A stretch of 64,000 nt of DNA from Adiantum capillus-veneris (GCA_014529385.2 CM043954.1:2090501-2154500); one strand, 5' to 3'. Positions 35,086 through 46,298 are shown, numbered from the stretch's first letter. A program made the numbers and translations. The notes: generated from the letters alone by a model not told the origin.

Positions 35086-38000
35086 GGATGCGTGACCTAT
35101 GAGACCGAGTTACAATTGAAAATATGCTTTTGGAATTGTAATGGATACCCATGGAATGCGGGGGTTGGCATTGATGAACTAACAAGCAAAGCCGATGTTG
35201 TACTTCTTGTTGAAACTTGGGAGCATGATACACAAAGGATTAACGGCTTGGAGGATTACAATGTACATTCATTGATGTGGTCAAAGAATCTCAAGCAACG
35301 AAGAGGACAAGGAGGGTTAGCATGTATGGTTAAGAAAGGATTGGAAGATTTTGTATCAATTGTGAAAGATGACAAGTACAAACGTTATGTATGGCTGAAA
35401 ATTATGACACCAAAAAGAGCACCCATTTTTGTAGCCGGTTGCTACATTCCTCATCATGATTCTCCCTTTTATGCTTGCATGGATAGAGATCAACCATTTT
35501 CTGATTTGGAAGAGGACATTGCTTATTTCAAAGGTGAAGGTGATGTTATTGTATTTGGGGATATGAATGCTCGCACAAAAACATTGCAACATGATACTCA
35601 ACAATTTGATATGCCATACATTTCAAGGGAGTTGGAGGAAGTTCACTTGTATGATCGTACTTCAATGGATGAGAAAGAGCCGGATCACTATGGAAAGTTA
35701 CTTTTACACATGTGTAATAGCACGGGTATGCTCATTGCCAATGGTGTATCTTTGTGGAGTGGAACCAATGGATTTACATGTAGAAGACATAATGGGGATA
35801 GTGTGATTGACTATATGCTACTCTCTGAAGCCATCATGTATCACATAAAGAGTTTTATGTTTGGTCAATGGACCCCGGAATCCGACCATCGCACCTTATG
35901 TATTGACCTTTCATGTGGAGAAGCAACTAAGCATGATAATCTCAACCAAAGGAAAGAGAAGTTATCACTATGTATGGATTTCAAACGGGCACCAATGTAC
36001 ATTGAAATGGTTGAGCAAAAATTATGGATGACAAAGCTTCAATGTGATGCACCATTGGAAACTAAATGGGAAGCTTTCAAGAAAGCTATTTGTTCTTGTG
36101 CGGAAGAATGCTTTGCCATAAAGCATCTCCATGGTATCCACAAAGATAGATCACGCAAAAGGTGGTTTGATAAAGAATGTCAAGATGCTCGAAAGTCCTT
36201 GATAAAGCTTGATGCAACTATGGACAAAGACAACTATCAAAGTCATTTGCGTACATACAAGGCATTGATTCAAAAGAAGAGAAGAAGATGGGAAGTAAAG
36301 CAACAAGAATTTCAAGTCCAAAAAAAGGCACATGCATGTGGAAGATTTTGGAGAAACTTGAGAGGCAAGCGGGTTGAGAATTTTGGTAACTTGAGTCTAG
36401 TGGATATGTACACACATTGTAGGCAATTATATGAGCAAGAAAATACTGAAAAAATGTCATTTTATGGTTCACTCCCATGTATGCCGTCTTTTTTTACTAT
36501 TGAGGATGTATGCGGTGGGCTTGAAAAGTTGGCCACTCGCAAAGCGGGAGATCTTCAAGGTATCAAGCCGGAGATGATCAAATGGACGGGAGATTTTACC
36601 CATGAGTGGATGTGTGATATGTTCAACTTTGCAATTCAACATGGTATGCCTTATGATTGGAGTACTAATTGGGTTAAGCCTTTGCATAAAGGAGGGGATG
36701 TAAAGAATGTAAGCAACTACCGGACTATAATGATTGGGTCTCTTATGGCAAAGTTGTTTGGGTGCATAATGGAGATGAAATTGAGTGATTGTGCTGAAGA
36801 GAATGACAAGCGTGCAAAGGGACAAGCGGGTTTTCGTCGATGCCATAGCACCATTGATCATCTTGTCACTCTTCGTGTTCTCATGGAGGAAAGTCGGTTG
36901 AAAGGCAAGCGATTGTATTGTTGTTTTGTGGACTTTAAGAAAGCCTTTGATATGATTCCACGTAACAATTTGTGGAGAAGGATGGAAGAACTCCAAGTGC
37001 CAAGTGAGTTTATGCTTGCGGTTTCTCGAATCTATGAGAAGGTGATTTGTCAATTGCGCATGGGAAGAGAAATTTCAGAAATTTTTGTAAGCACTATTGG
37101 GGTTAAACAAGGATGTCCATTGTCACCAACTCTCTTTGGTCTATGTATCGATCAATTGGAACAAATGGTACTTGACTTTATGCAAGAAGAAGGCATTGAA
37201 GAGGTCACTATTTGCAATGCGGTAATCATGCTTTTGTTGTATGCGGACGATGTAGTGCTTCTAGCACACACTTTAGAAGATGCACAAAAGCTTATGGTTG
37301 TCCTTGAGAACTTTTGCTTGCATAGTGGGCTGATGATAAATGAATCCAAAACAAAGGTTATGCTTGTGAAAACCAACCATAAGGAGAAGCCATGCATTGT
37401 GTACAACAACGAGACACTTGAAGTTGTTGAGAGCTTTAAGTACCTTGGCCTTGAGGTTCCATCCAATCACAAGTGGCATGAATGTGCTATGCGTCATTTG
37501 GAAGCGGGAAAGAGAGCATATTATGCATTTGAGAACATGTGTAATGCGGGAAACATCAAGTGTTGGGTTCTCAAGAAGTATCTTTTTGATGCATTGGTGA
37601 CACCGGTTCTTCTTTATGGAGTTGAAGTGTGGGGCGGGAGCATCTCAAAGTCTACTTGGAAAGAGTTTGAGAATGTCCAAAAGCGTTTTCTTACAAACTT
37701 TCTCCAAGTTAAGACACAAACACCATATATGCTCTTACTTCTTGAGTCGGGATCTCTTCCAATTGAGGTTATGGGCATGGAAAGGGTTGTGGAGTACATG
37801 ATAAAGATGCGTCAAAACCCCTCACATCGACTTCCTACAATTGCATGGGAAGCAAGCAAAAAAGTTCAAAAGACGCATAAAAGCAAGATCTTGAGCACGG
37901 GATGGATGCAAGACATAAAGAAGTGGTTTGGGAGATGGGATGCATTACACTTACTACATGATGCTTCAATTGACTCTCAAGTGAATGAAGCTCTTCTACA

Positions 38001-38484
38001 ACGCCAATGTATTACGGCTTGGGAGAAATCCGGTGGGTCACGCTTCATACATTACACCACCTATATTGCCCCCAACTACAAAACCATGTTCTTCGCTGAG
38101 AGAGGAAACCGTACTCACACTTACATGCTTGAGCCTATTCCCTTGTCCGCGATACGCACTATCGCAGCAATTCGGCTTAGCTCCCATTTCCTCCGATGCG
38201 AGATAGGGCGTTGGGGCAATGGAGAAGAGTCAAATCGATTGTGCACATTATGCTCACTGCAAGTTCGAGAGTCTGAGTACCACACACTACTAGAGTGCTC
38301 AGCTTTTGATCACATCCGAACTTGCTTCTCTCACATTTTCAGCCATAACTTAGACCTACACACTTTCCTCTCCCAGCCAAAGTGTGGGCTCTCCATTGCG
38401 ACTCTCATCACTACAATTTTGGAGCATCGAGAGTCACTCATCAGCCATACACATACTACATCACATGTAACTTTTGTCCCATAG
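35086..38484 (+). CDS. LINE ORF2 protein (APE endonuclease, RT, zinc tail)
   Basis: An open frame of about 1130 residues. The endonuclease holds ICFWNCNG, LLVETWEHD, VFGDMNART (about residue 157), VIDYMLLS and ESDHRTLCIDL. The RT holds WVKPLHKGGDVKNVSNYRT, GQAGFRRCHSTIDHLVTLR, motif A CCFVDFKKAFD, motif B GVKQGCPLSPTLFGLCIDQL and motif C LLYADDVVLL (about residue 717). The zinc domain is CTLC...HTLLEC (about residue 1050). All catalytic positions I can name are present. No ATG lies in this frame near the ORF1 stop; the ATG at 35088 is out of frame and stops after four codons, and the first in-frame Met is about 60 codons in, after the start of the endonuclease. Translation therefore probably depends on ORF1, by readthrough or reinitiation. 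It nicks target DNA and primes cDNA synthesis in the nucleus. Confidence 0.9.
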   Translation, partial: GCVTYETELQLKICFWNCNGYPWNAGVGIDELTSKADVVLLVETWEHDTQRINGLEDYNVHSLMWSKNLKQRRGQGGLACMVKKGLEDFVSIVKDDKYKRYVWLKIMTPKRAPIFVAGCYIPHHDSPFYACMDRDQPFSDLEEDIAYFKGEGDVIVFGDMNARTKTLQHDTQQFDMPYISRELEEVHLYDRTSMDEKEPDHYGKLLLHMCNSTGMLIANGVSLWSGTNGFTCRRHNGDSVIDYMLLSEAIMYHIKSFMFGQWTPESDHRTLCIDLSCGEATKHDNLNQRKEKLSLCMDFKRAPMYIEMVEQKLWMTKLQCDAPLETKWEAFKKAICSCAEECFAIKHLHGIHKDRSRKRWFDKECQDARKSLIKLDATMDKDNYQSHLRTYKALIQKKRRRWEVKQQEFQVQKKAHACGRFWRNLRGKRVENFGNLSLVDMYTHCRQLYEQENTEKMSFYGSLPCMPSFFTIEDVCGGLEKLATRKAGDLQGIKPEMIKWTGDFTHEWMCDMFNFAIQHGMPYDWSTNWVKPLHKGGDVKNVSNYRTIMIGSLMAKLFGCIMEMKLSDCAEENDKRAKGQAGFRRCHSTIDHLVTLRVLMEESRLKGKRLYCCFVDFKKAFDMIPRNNLWRRMEELQVPSEFMLAVSRIYEKVICQLRMGREISEIFVSTIGVKQGCPLSPTLFGLCIDQLEQMVLDFMQEEGIEEVTICNAVIMLLLYADDVVLLAHTLEDAQKLMVVLENFCLHSGLMINESKTKVMLVKTNHKEKPCIVYNNETLEVVESFKYLGLEVPSNHKWHECAMRHLEAGKRAYYAFENMCNAGNIKCWVLKKYLFDALVTPVLLYGVEVWGGSISKSTWKEFENVQKRFLTNFLQVKTQTPYMLLLLESGSLPIEVMGMERVVEYMIKMRQNPSHRLPTIAWEASKKVQKTHKSKILSTGWMQDIKKWFGRWDALHLLHDASIDSQVNEALLQRQCITAWEKSGGSRFIHYTTYIAPNYKTMFFAERGNRTHTYMLEPIPLSAIRTIAAIRLSSHFLRCEIGRWGNGEESNRLCTLCSLQVRESEYHTLLECSAFDHIRTCFSHIFSHNLDLHTFLSQPKCGLSIATLITTILEHRESLISHTHTTSHVTFVP

Positions 38485-38515
38485 GTCATATTTGACCTCC
38501 AAGGACGATAATAAA

Positions 38516-38518
<3 letters not shown>

Positions 38519-38547
<29 letters not shown>

Positions 38548-38626
38548 CTCTCTCTCTTCCTTCTTATCTATTGATCTCTCCCTCTCTGTCTCTCCCTCTT
38601 TCTCTCTATTCCTATCTCTCTTTCTC

Positions 38627-38680
<54 letters not shown>

Positions 38681-38823
38681 CTCTCTCTCTTTCCCTATCT
38701 ATCTATCTCTCCCTCTCTATTCTCTCTCTCTCTTTCTATTTCTCTCCCTCTTTCCCTCTCTCTCTCTCTCTCTTTCCCTATCTATCTATCTCTTTCTCTC
38801 TCTCTCTCTCTCCCTCCCTCCCT

Positions 38824-38878
<55 letters not shown>

Positions 38879-39134
38879 TCTTTCCCTCTCTCCTATCTCT
38901 CCCTCTCTCTTTTCCTTTCTCTCTCTCTCTCTCTCTCTATCTCTCCCTCTTTCTCTCTCTCTATTTCTATCACTATCCCTCTCTTTCTCTCTTTATCTAT
39001 CTATCTCTCTCTCTCCAATTATCTCCATATCATTAATTCTCTCCCTCTTTCTCTCTTTATCTCTCTCTCTCTCTCCATTTATCTCCCTCTCATTAATTAT
39101 CTCTCTTTATCTACCTCTTTCTCTCTCACTCTCT

Positions 39135-39177
<43 letters not shown>
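38519..39177. repeat. Long TATC/TC pyrimidine microsatellite (about 660 bp)
   Basis: It begins as (TCTA)n directly at the LINE 3' end and changes to TC, TCCC and TTTC mixtures. The open frames through it encode only Ser/Leu/Tyr repeats and are not genes. 39178-39470 holds a short AAGCAACCATTTC repeat (3-4 copies, 39210-39305). Confidence 0.95.
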
Positions 39178-39476
39178 ACATTCTATCCAAACAAGCTTAG
39201 CAAAGGCAAAGCAATCATTTTCAAACGTGCTTAGCAAAGCAACCATTTTCAAAGAAGCCTAGCAAAGCAACCATTTCAAACAAACCGTGCAAAGCAACCA
39301 TTTCGAGGGGGGATGTGCTTTGTTTTGTGTTTACCTCTTTCTTTGTAGTGTGGTTGAGCTTCGACTAGGTTGAGCTTCCAAAGACGATGGCAGAATAGCC
39401 CCTTCGATGAAACTTGGATGAAACCCCCTTCGACAAAACTTGGAAAGCTTGGAGAAGGAGAGAGAGGGAAGGGAGA

Positions 39477-39496
39477 GGGGGGGGGGGGGGGGGGGG
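39477..39496. repeat. Poly-G tract with flanking GGAGAAGGAG duplication
   Basis: A run of 20 G, flanked by two copies of GCTTGGAGAAGGAG and AGGGAAGGGAGAGG (39447-39530). A second run of 21 G lies at 39769-39789. Confidence 0.9.
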
Positions 39497-39640
39497 CTTG
39501 GAGAAGGAGGGAGAGGGAAGGGAGAGGGGGGCTTGGAAAGGGAAGCTTGGGAGCGATGACCGAAAGCAGGAACGCAGAGTATGCAGCAAAAACGTGTCAT
39601 ACTCTACTGTATTGCTTATTTTAGGCACCAGTTATTACCA

Positions 39641-39727
39641 TGGATATTACCGCGTCCATTATCGCATCAATTACCGTGTATATTACCGCGTCCATTATCG
39701 CATCAATTACCGTGTATATTACCGCGG
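39641..39727. repeat. 36-bp tandem repeat, right ATTATCGC cluster
   Basis: The unit ATTACCGCGTCCATTATCGC plus ATCAATTACCGTGTAT occurs 2.3 times. It uses the same words as the cluster at 31090-31280. It lies about 350 bp upstream of the TNP2-like gene, where a CACTA subterminal region would be expected. Confidence 0.85.
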
Positions 39728-40078
39728 CCAGTCATTTCAAAGGATACATGCAAATCTGAGGTTGCAAAGGGGGGGGGGGGGGGGGGGGGACAAACCACCC
39801 CCTCTACCCTTAGCTATACATTATTTCATTTTTTAGCCTTTTGAGTTTTTTTATGAAGATTTTTAATTTTTTTTCTATACTTTATTTTGTAGTACTTTTA
39901 AATGTTTTATTATTTTTATTTTTTAAGTTCTCTTTTAGTTAAAAATTTTTTTAGCACTCATTGTCATTTATTCCCTTTGACTTTAACTATATGTAATTTT
40001 TCTAATGGAATTAAGTGCTTTTCTAATTATTTATTTTTTCGGACACATGACTAAATAAACAACATTTTACGTGTGCAG

Positions 40079-41137
40079 GACATCAACTGGGATGATCATG
40101 GTCCCCTTGGAGGCCCTGAGCATGATCGTTGGATCAAGGAAAAACTCCCTTGTCCTTGCGCCAAGTGCAAAAGGGCAATTCCTCGCTTGAGACGCATTGC
40201 TTTGGAGCACGTGGAGAACGAAGGGCTTTAGCATCCTTGAAAAACCGCTCGGAGAGATGATAGCATGACTCATCCGTCGCTTGAGGAGGTGCCCCATTGG
40301 TCTGTGTTCAATGGTGGTGCACCGGTGCGCAAAGCCAAATGGCAGAGGCAAGAGCGACTGGGCGATTTGGGTTCACCGCATGGTGATCCTTCCGTTGGCT
40401 CTACGTCGGCAGCTCCTATGGCGTCTCCATTGCACTTTGAGGTAGAGGATGAGCACATGTTTGACATGTGTGATGAGTTACTAGATCATGAGCGCGACGT
40501 GTGCGAGGAGGATTGCCAGCGCTGCACTAAACGGGCTACCGAAATGGAGGATAGATTGATGACGAGTGTCCGAACACCTCTTTACGACGGTACACGATAC
40601 TCGGTGCTCCAAGCATCATTGAAAATCCTCAACTTGCAAGCAAAATTCGATTGAAGTAATGCAAGTGTCAATGCACTAATTTTGTAAGTATGAAATGTGG
40701 CTTCTATATACTCTCCACTCGCTTTTAGGAATTATACTAATACGCATGTTTGTTATAGTTTGATGGGAAAAATGTTGCCAGGAGATCACCACATGCCTCT
40801 AGATCGTCGATGAGCTAGATCGTATGTCACTGCACTTGGAATGGAGTATGAGCGCATCCATGCGTGCGTCAATGATTGCATGCTATACCGCAATGAGCAT
40901 GCACATGCTACCTCATGTCCCATGTGCGTGGAGGCACGATACAATACAGGAGTGAGCGAGGCACACCTACCCCGCAAGGTATTGAGACATTTTTCATCGA
41001 TTCCTTGCATCCAATACATGTTTAAAAGCAGGTCTACCGTGGAGCTTCTTGCGTGGCACGCGAACCATCGCTCAAATGATGGAATGATGTGTGTCCCTAC
41101 CGATTCACCTGTATGGAGGTATCCAAATGAGAGATGG
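40079..41137 (+). pseudogene. CACTA (En/Spm) TNP2-like transposase fragment
   Basis: Exon 1 (40079-about 40680) encodes the transposase-associated zinc motif LPCPCAKCKRAIPR and then HVENEG. It ends with TPLYDGTRYSVLQASLKILN, a TNP2 hallmark. An intron (about 40681-40760) separates exon 2, which reads LMGKMLPGDHHMPL, YERIHACVNDCMLYRNE, CPMC, RKVLRHFSSIPCIQYMF, AWHANHRSNDGMM and DSPVWR, colinear with TNP2. In-frame stops at 40228, 40237, 40652 and 40809 kill it. The match ends at about 41120-41137, before the DDE core, where the gypsy-related region begins. It would have bound CACTA termini in the nucleus. Confidence 0.85.
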
Positions 41138-41139
41138 TA

Positions 41140-41659
41140 TGTTAAAGAGCAATGCTACCTAATGGAGCTTAAAAACCTTAGGGTTAACTTCATTAAAGGC
41201 CTCCAAAAGTTAGTGTTAAAAAGTCATTTGACCTTAGGCAAAGCTAAGCTTGATCTTGAGCTGAGAATCCTACCCAAGCATGAGATGCTTGTCGTGCTTG
41301 CTGAATAAGGTGCTTAAGGTGTTTGTGGGAAACTTGCCCAAGCTTGAGGTACTTCTCATGCTTAAATGGCTAAGGTACTTGAAGTGTTCAATTGAAACAT
41401 GATCTCTCAAGAGGCATATAATATTTTCATCCTTAAATGACTAAGGTGCTTGAAGTGTTCAATTCAAACATGATCTCTTAAGAAGCAGACAAGACACATG
41501 TCAAGATCCTCTCCATTTGGACCTCATGATGTGCTTGAATCCTATTGGATAGGCTTTAAAGGGGTCCAATGAAAATTTATATTCATAAAAATGAATAATT
41601 AAGCTCTTTCTCTCAAAGAGAAAAAAGAGGACACATCTCCAAATTGTATGATTAAATAA

Positions 41660-41705
<46 letters not shown>

Positions 41706-42446
41706 GGACCAAGCATGAGAGGGGGGGTATACTCTCCCACACAAACACACACACACACACACTTTCATTTTGTGAAGTGCAAAGTGCAAAAGCTCCATCT
41801 CCTTCTCCAAGCTTGTTGAGAAGTTGAGCGCCTATACCAACACTCTTGGCTATGGAATGCAAATCCAACCAAGAGCCATGCTTCAATGCTTAAGCTTTCC
41901 ATCTTCTTCATCTTCATTACTATGCTATTATGCTATGCTAAGCAAGAAGAGTGATGATAAAATGAGGAACTATTTCTTTCTCCTGTGAATGATTCTTCTT
42001 CCTCTTCCCTACGCTCATTCCTCGCTAGCTCTCTCCACCTCCTAAGGTGTTTGAGGCCTTGGGATTGAGGCTTGGGATAGTTAATGTGTTTTGCAAATTT
42101 TATTCTATGCTCGTGATGCATGAAGATTTCCATCTTGATTGCATCACCTAGGTCACAAAGAACGCAAAGATTGCATTGTACCAAGTCTCTCTTCATGGGA
42201 GAATGTATAATACAAATGACTTTTGGAGGGGGGACCACCTCCAAGTAAATCAGGTCCTCAACTATTGTCATGTTCTTTAATACTCTCTCTTGCAAAAATA
42301 TTATTCATGCCAAGTTAATTAAGTACTATGTTTTGCTACCATCAATTAAGTTCACCCTCTATGTTATCAAAGTAATCTCACAAAAATGCTCACTCTATTT
42401 CTTTTAATTCCGCTATTCTCAAAGTTCATAGACCATTTACATTACA
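41140..42446 (+). repeat. Candidate 5' LTR of the nested gypsy element
   Basis: TNP2 coding ends just left of TGTTAAAGAGC (41140). The right edge is ACA followed by one base and the primer-binding site, as expected for an LTR end. The stretch holds a (GA)n tract (41664-41702), a GT/CA tract and no gene. The visible part of the candidate 3' LTR (from 63601) does not obviously match it, so both the left boundary and the pairing are uncertain. Confidence 0.4.
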
Positions 42447-42447
42447 T

Positions 42448-42460
42448 TGGTATCAGAGCA
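42448..42460 (+). other. Primer-binding site of gypsy element
   Basis: TGGTATCAGAGCA matches the 3' end of initiator-Met tRNA and lies one base after the presumed LTR end. It sets the orientation and left limit of the internal region. Confidence 0.85.
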
Positions 42461-42787
42461 TTTGGTTTCTCTTTTCTTGCTTAAGAAGAGAGGTCCTTAA
42501 GTAGCCTATTAATGGTTGATTTTGTTAATTATATTAGGGTAAGTGGGTATGGGATCTATTATCGGTTTTGTTGAGCCCACTATGTGGGATATGCTGTACA
42601 CCTTGGGAGATTTGATATTGATAATGGGGTCTTTTTAGACTTGCCTACGACTTTCCCATTATTGAGCCATAAGAAGTCCGAAAGAAGCTAGCCCTCGGCA
42701 ATTCTACGATACTAGGTCCACTCCACTACTTTTTATAATTAACGAATTTGAGCCGTGGGTATAGATCTTATGTGCTGATTTTCAAAG

Positions 42788-42861
42788 GCTAAGAGGAGTA
42801 GCAAAATTTTCAAAGGCTAAGAGGAGTGCTGATTTTCAAAGGCTAAGAGGAGTAGCAAAAT
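42788..42861. repeat. Short tandem repeat in gypsy leader
   Basis: TTTTCAAAGGCTAAGAGGAG occurs three times, alternating with TAGCAAAA and TGCTGA spacers. Confidence 0.9.
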
Positions 42862-42865
42862 TATC

Positions 42866-44110
42866 TTGTTACTAGGTTGCAACAAGCTATGGGCAACCCT
42901 GCTTTGCAAACTGAAGTTACTCAACAACTTTGTGTTGATGGGATTTCCCTTACTCTCTAAGAGGAGAGAGAGATTAGGAGGCCTCTTCATGAGACCCCCA
43001 AAAGAAGACTCTCTCCCATATGAGAGGAGGAATCCAATGAACGAGAAAGAAGCGAATCCCTAAGTTCCTCCAAAGATGTGGCTCCACGAAGACGACGGTC
43101 TAGACGATTTCCAACTCCTCCCAAGAGGAAACAGTCAACACATAGATCTTCTCCTTGTCACTTCAAAAGGGAAGAGAAGAAACAAAGAAGAAAAGGTCAA
43201 GAAAGAGGTCTCCCTCTTCTGCTTCTTCTTCACCTTCCTCCTCTTCCGACAAAAGCTATGGCTATTCTCCTAGAGAATACAAGAGGGGAGGACATCAAAA
43301 ATCATACCCTGCATGGTGAAGGTCACAAAAGCTCAAGAAGTTCAAAGAGGGAGGAAAGAGTATCTCTTTTCTCACCTATGATGGCACCTTTGGTGCCACC
43401 GACAAAGTATTGGCCTTCATCCAACAATTTGATGCAGCCTTTGGAGATGAGGGCTTCACAGAGTCCTCCAAGCTATGCCATGTAGCTATGAACTTCCAAA
43501 ACTTGACTCGTCAATGGTGGGATAGCCTTTGTGGCAACAACGGAGCCTTAAAGACATGGAAAACTCTATGAGTTTCCATAATGAAGCAATTCCTTGCAAG
43601 CGATGCCAAGGACAAAGTGCTCACCAAATGGCAAAGTTTGAGCTACTCTTCAACGAGTCTATCCACAAATATGTAGACAAGTGTTGGGATTTATATCATA
43701 ATAGACTTTGTCAAAAAAAAAGCAACAATTTTATGCAAGATTACCTGAAGAAATAGCTGAGTATGTCAACTCACCACGGCATAGCACTATCACCGAAGTC
43801 ATCCACCACACTATGGTTTCTTCAAGGATAATTTCCAACAACCCAAAGGGCGAGAAGAAATTTCAAGCCCATGGAAAACAAGGATCAAAATGAAGCTAAA
43901 GGGAAGAGCAATGCTGAAAACTCTTCCCAAGGCAACACCAACACCAACAACAACAACAACAAGGACAAGGAGAAAGGAGCTTACAAAGGTACAAATAAGC
44001 TCTCTCTCAAAGAATTGGAGGCCTTTCGTAAAGACCGTAAATGCTTTAAGTGTGTGGAGCAAGGACATGGTTATCATTCTTGCCCCAAAAGAAATGTACG
44101 CAATGACACT
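42866..44110 (+). pseudogene. Gypsy gag, degenerate
   Basis: The frames combined across 43380-43560 give VLAFIQQFDAAFGDEGFTES and LCHVAMNFQNLTRQWWDSL, the capsid core of plant gypsy gag. An Asn/Thr/Gln-rich linker (43890-43980) precedes the zinc knuckle KCFKCVEQGHGYHSCPK (44039-44090), in which all four zinc ligands (CCHC) are intact. Stops and at least three frame changes prevent translation. Confidence 0.8.
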
Positions 44111-45965
44111 CCTAGAGCTTCCATGGTTGAAGCTCCAAAAGAGGATACTCATTGTAAAGGCTTATCCCTCTCCTATGCTTGGGTAAAAGTAAGGGAGCAT
44201 GATGCCTTCATCTTATTTGACCCTGGCTTTGACCCTGGCTCTACTCACAACTTTATATCACAACAGAGTTGGCCACTAAGTTGGGAATTCAAGCTTTCGA
44301 GATAGGAGATACTGTAATTTCCGATGGAGCTTTTAAGGGACAACAAGCCTCCGTTACTCCCTTGATTGAGAAGTTGAGGCTTCATGTCCAAAGCTACATT
44401 GACAAAGACTTTTTTATCTCTCCTCTCCAACATGAGGATGTTATCCTAGGGGCACCATGGTTCAACCACATGGCTGCCAACATGAAGTTCCTTGAAAGAA
44501 GAAACTACTTCACCTACTACAGGGAAAAGAGCATGTACATAGATGTTAATGAGTTGAGAAACACCATATACTTGGTAAATATGCTTGCTTTTGATAAGTC
44601 ACTGAAAAGCTATATTTTTGCGTAGATGGTTTTTGTTAGAGAATCTGTAAATGATTCCAATGTTTTCACAAGTAGCAATAAAGGGAATCAGGGGAATTAG
44701 AGTTTTCTAATTTCCTAAATGGATTCCAATATGTTCTCATTGATGACATCCCTAGTGAGCTACCTCCAAAAAGAGGGGATGCTGACCATGCAATAGAGCT
44801 TCTACTAGGAAGCTCGCTCCCTAATAAACCTCCTTATTGAGTTTCACAAGCTCAACAAGGGAGATCATGAGGCAAGTGCATGAATTGGTGGAAAAAGGGA
44901 TGGTGAGGCCTAGCTCCTCTCCATTCTGTTCACCAGTACTTTTTGTGCAAAAGAAAGATGGCACATATCACATGCGTATCGACTATAGAGCACTAAATAG
45001 GATCACTATTAAAAAAAGATTTCTCGTTCCGTGGGTAGAAGATCTATTTGATAAGTTATAAGTTTTGGCTTGACAAATGCTCTAGCCGCATTCAAACTCA
45101 TGATGGACAAAAATATTCAGGCCACTCAAATTCTATTGAGGAGTACAAGTGACACATCCACGTAAACTTTCAAGTTGAGAGAGAGAATAAGCTTTTCATT
45201 AATCAAAAGAAAAGTGAATTTTTCCTACAAGAGATTCAATATTTAGGTCACATTATCTCTCAAGATGGTATCTGTATGGATCCATCAAAGTTGGAGGTAA
45301 TAAAAGCATGGCCTAATCAAAGGAATTACCTGAGCTAAGAAGCTTTATTGGTATGTGTGCATACTATAGATGCTTCATAGCAAAATTCTCTCCAATAGAA
45401 GGATCATTCCATTACTTAACAAAGAAGAATGTTAAGTACTCATGGACTGCTAAAGAAGAAAATGCTTTTGACAAGCTCAAAGAGAAGCTTACCTCCCAAC
45501 CAATCCTTATGATTCCGGATCTCTCAAAGCCATTTGAGATCCAATGTGGTTCTTGTGGTGAATGACTTGGAGCGCTTTTGCTTCAAGAAGGGCATGCCAT
45601 AGCATATGAGAGCCAAAGGCTCAATGCTGATGAACAGGTCTTGGGCATGTACGAAAAAGAGCTTTTAGCTGTTCTACATGTCCTAGACACATGGAAGCAC
45701 TATCTCTTGGGGGCTCCATTCATCCTATGAATGGATCAGAAAGCCTCAAGAACTTCATGATGCAAATCAAGCTCTTTGATAAACAAATGAGGTGGGAAAA
45801 TTTTCTTTCGCAAATTAAATTTCATATTGCTCACATTGCTGGCAAGCACAATCAAGTGTTCGATGCACTTTCACAATGGCCAAGGGTAAATGTGGTATCT
45901 ATAGCAACTCACAATGATCTATCTTGTATGATAGATAAGTATGCTATTGTCGGAGACTTTAAGTA
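44111..45965 (+). pseudogene. Gypsy protease, RT and RNase H, degenerate
   Basis: The protease active site appears as DPGSTHNFIS (about 44231-44260), preceded by a 12-bp tandem duplication. The protease end has EDVILGAPWFNHMAAN. RT begins with HELVEKGMVRPSSSPFCSPV and RIDYRALNRITI (44880-45000). A deletion from about 45110 to 45170 removes the catalytic segment. Thumb sequence then follows (QYLGHIISQDGICMDPSKLE) and RNase H (EGHAIAYESQRLN, YEKELLAVLHVLDTWKHYLL, FHIAHIAGKHNQVFDALSQW). The gene is split by Copia-2 at 46072. Confidence 0.85.
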
Positions 45966-46071
45966 AGTAAGTAGAACCTTTGCATTAGGGAAGGAAAAAA
46001 AAGAACCATTCACCTTGGAGGATGGTTATCTTCTTCCAAACGGCAATAGGCTGTGTGTTACTCACCCATAC

Positions 46072-46298
46072 TGTTGGAATTAGGGTTGCAGAGAAACACA
46101 CACAGCTTGGAGAAGAAGAAGGAAGCTCAAGGCACACAATAGAGAGTGTATTACTTAGTGTGCTATGGAAAGATAGATAGCCCTAGAGTGATGGGCGTAT
46201 ATACAATGCACGGGGGAAAAAACCTCCTAAAGAGGGAAAAAATGCCCCGGCGGTCCTAGTGTGTTCACACACATCACTACCACATGTATATGGTAACA
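46072..46298 (-). repeat. Copia-2 3' LTR
   Basis: 227 bp, starting TGTTACCATATAC and ending TTCCAACA in element orientation. It is preceded, in element sense, by the polypurine tract CCAGGGGGGATT. Confidence 0.95.

Larger units (their letters stand above)
33911..38518 (+). mobile_element. LINE with open ORF1 and ORF2
   Basis: A short leader (33911-34137) is followed by ORF1, one stop codon, ORF2 and a short 3' UTR ending GACGATAATAAAA, which runs straight into (TCTA)n. No poly(A) tail is present. The element is boxed by pyrimidine microsatellites on both sides, so insertion into a CT/TATC tract, or growth of one from its 3' tail, is likely. All key endonuclease and RT motifs are present, making this the only retroelement in the window that could be recently active. 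Confidence 0.85.

Noticed and set aside
38474-39200. Two Ser/Leu-rich frames of over 200 codons
   Set aside because: Pure translation of the TC microsatellite.
39346-39357. TTCTTTGTAGTG as a CACTA right terminus
   Set aside because: The orientation does not fit the TNP2 gene to its right, no partner CACTACAAAGAA terminus was found, and a match of this length is expected by chance.
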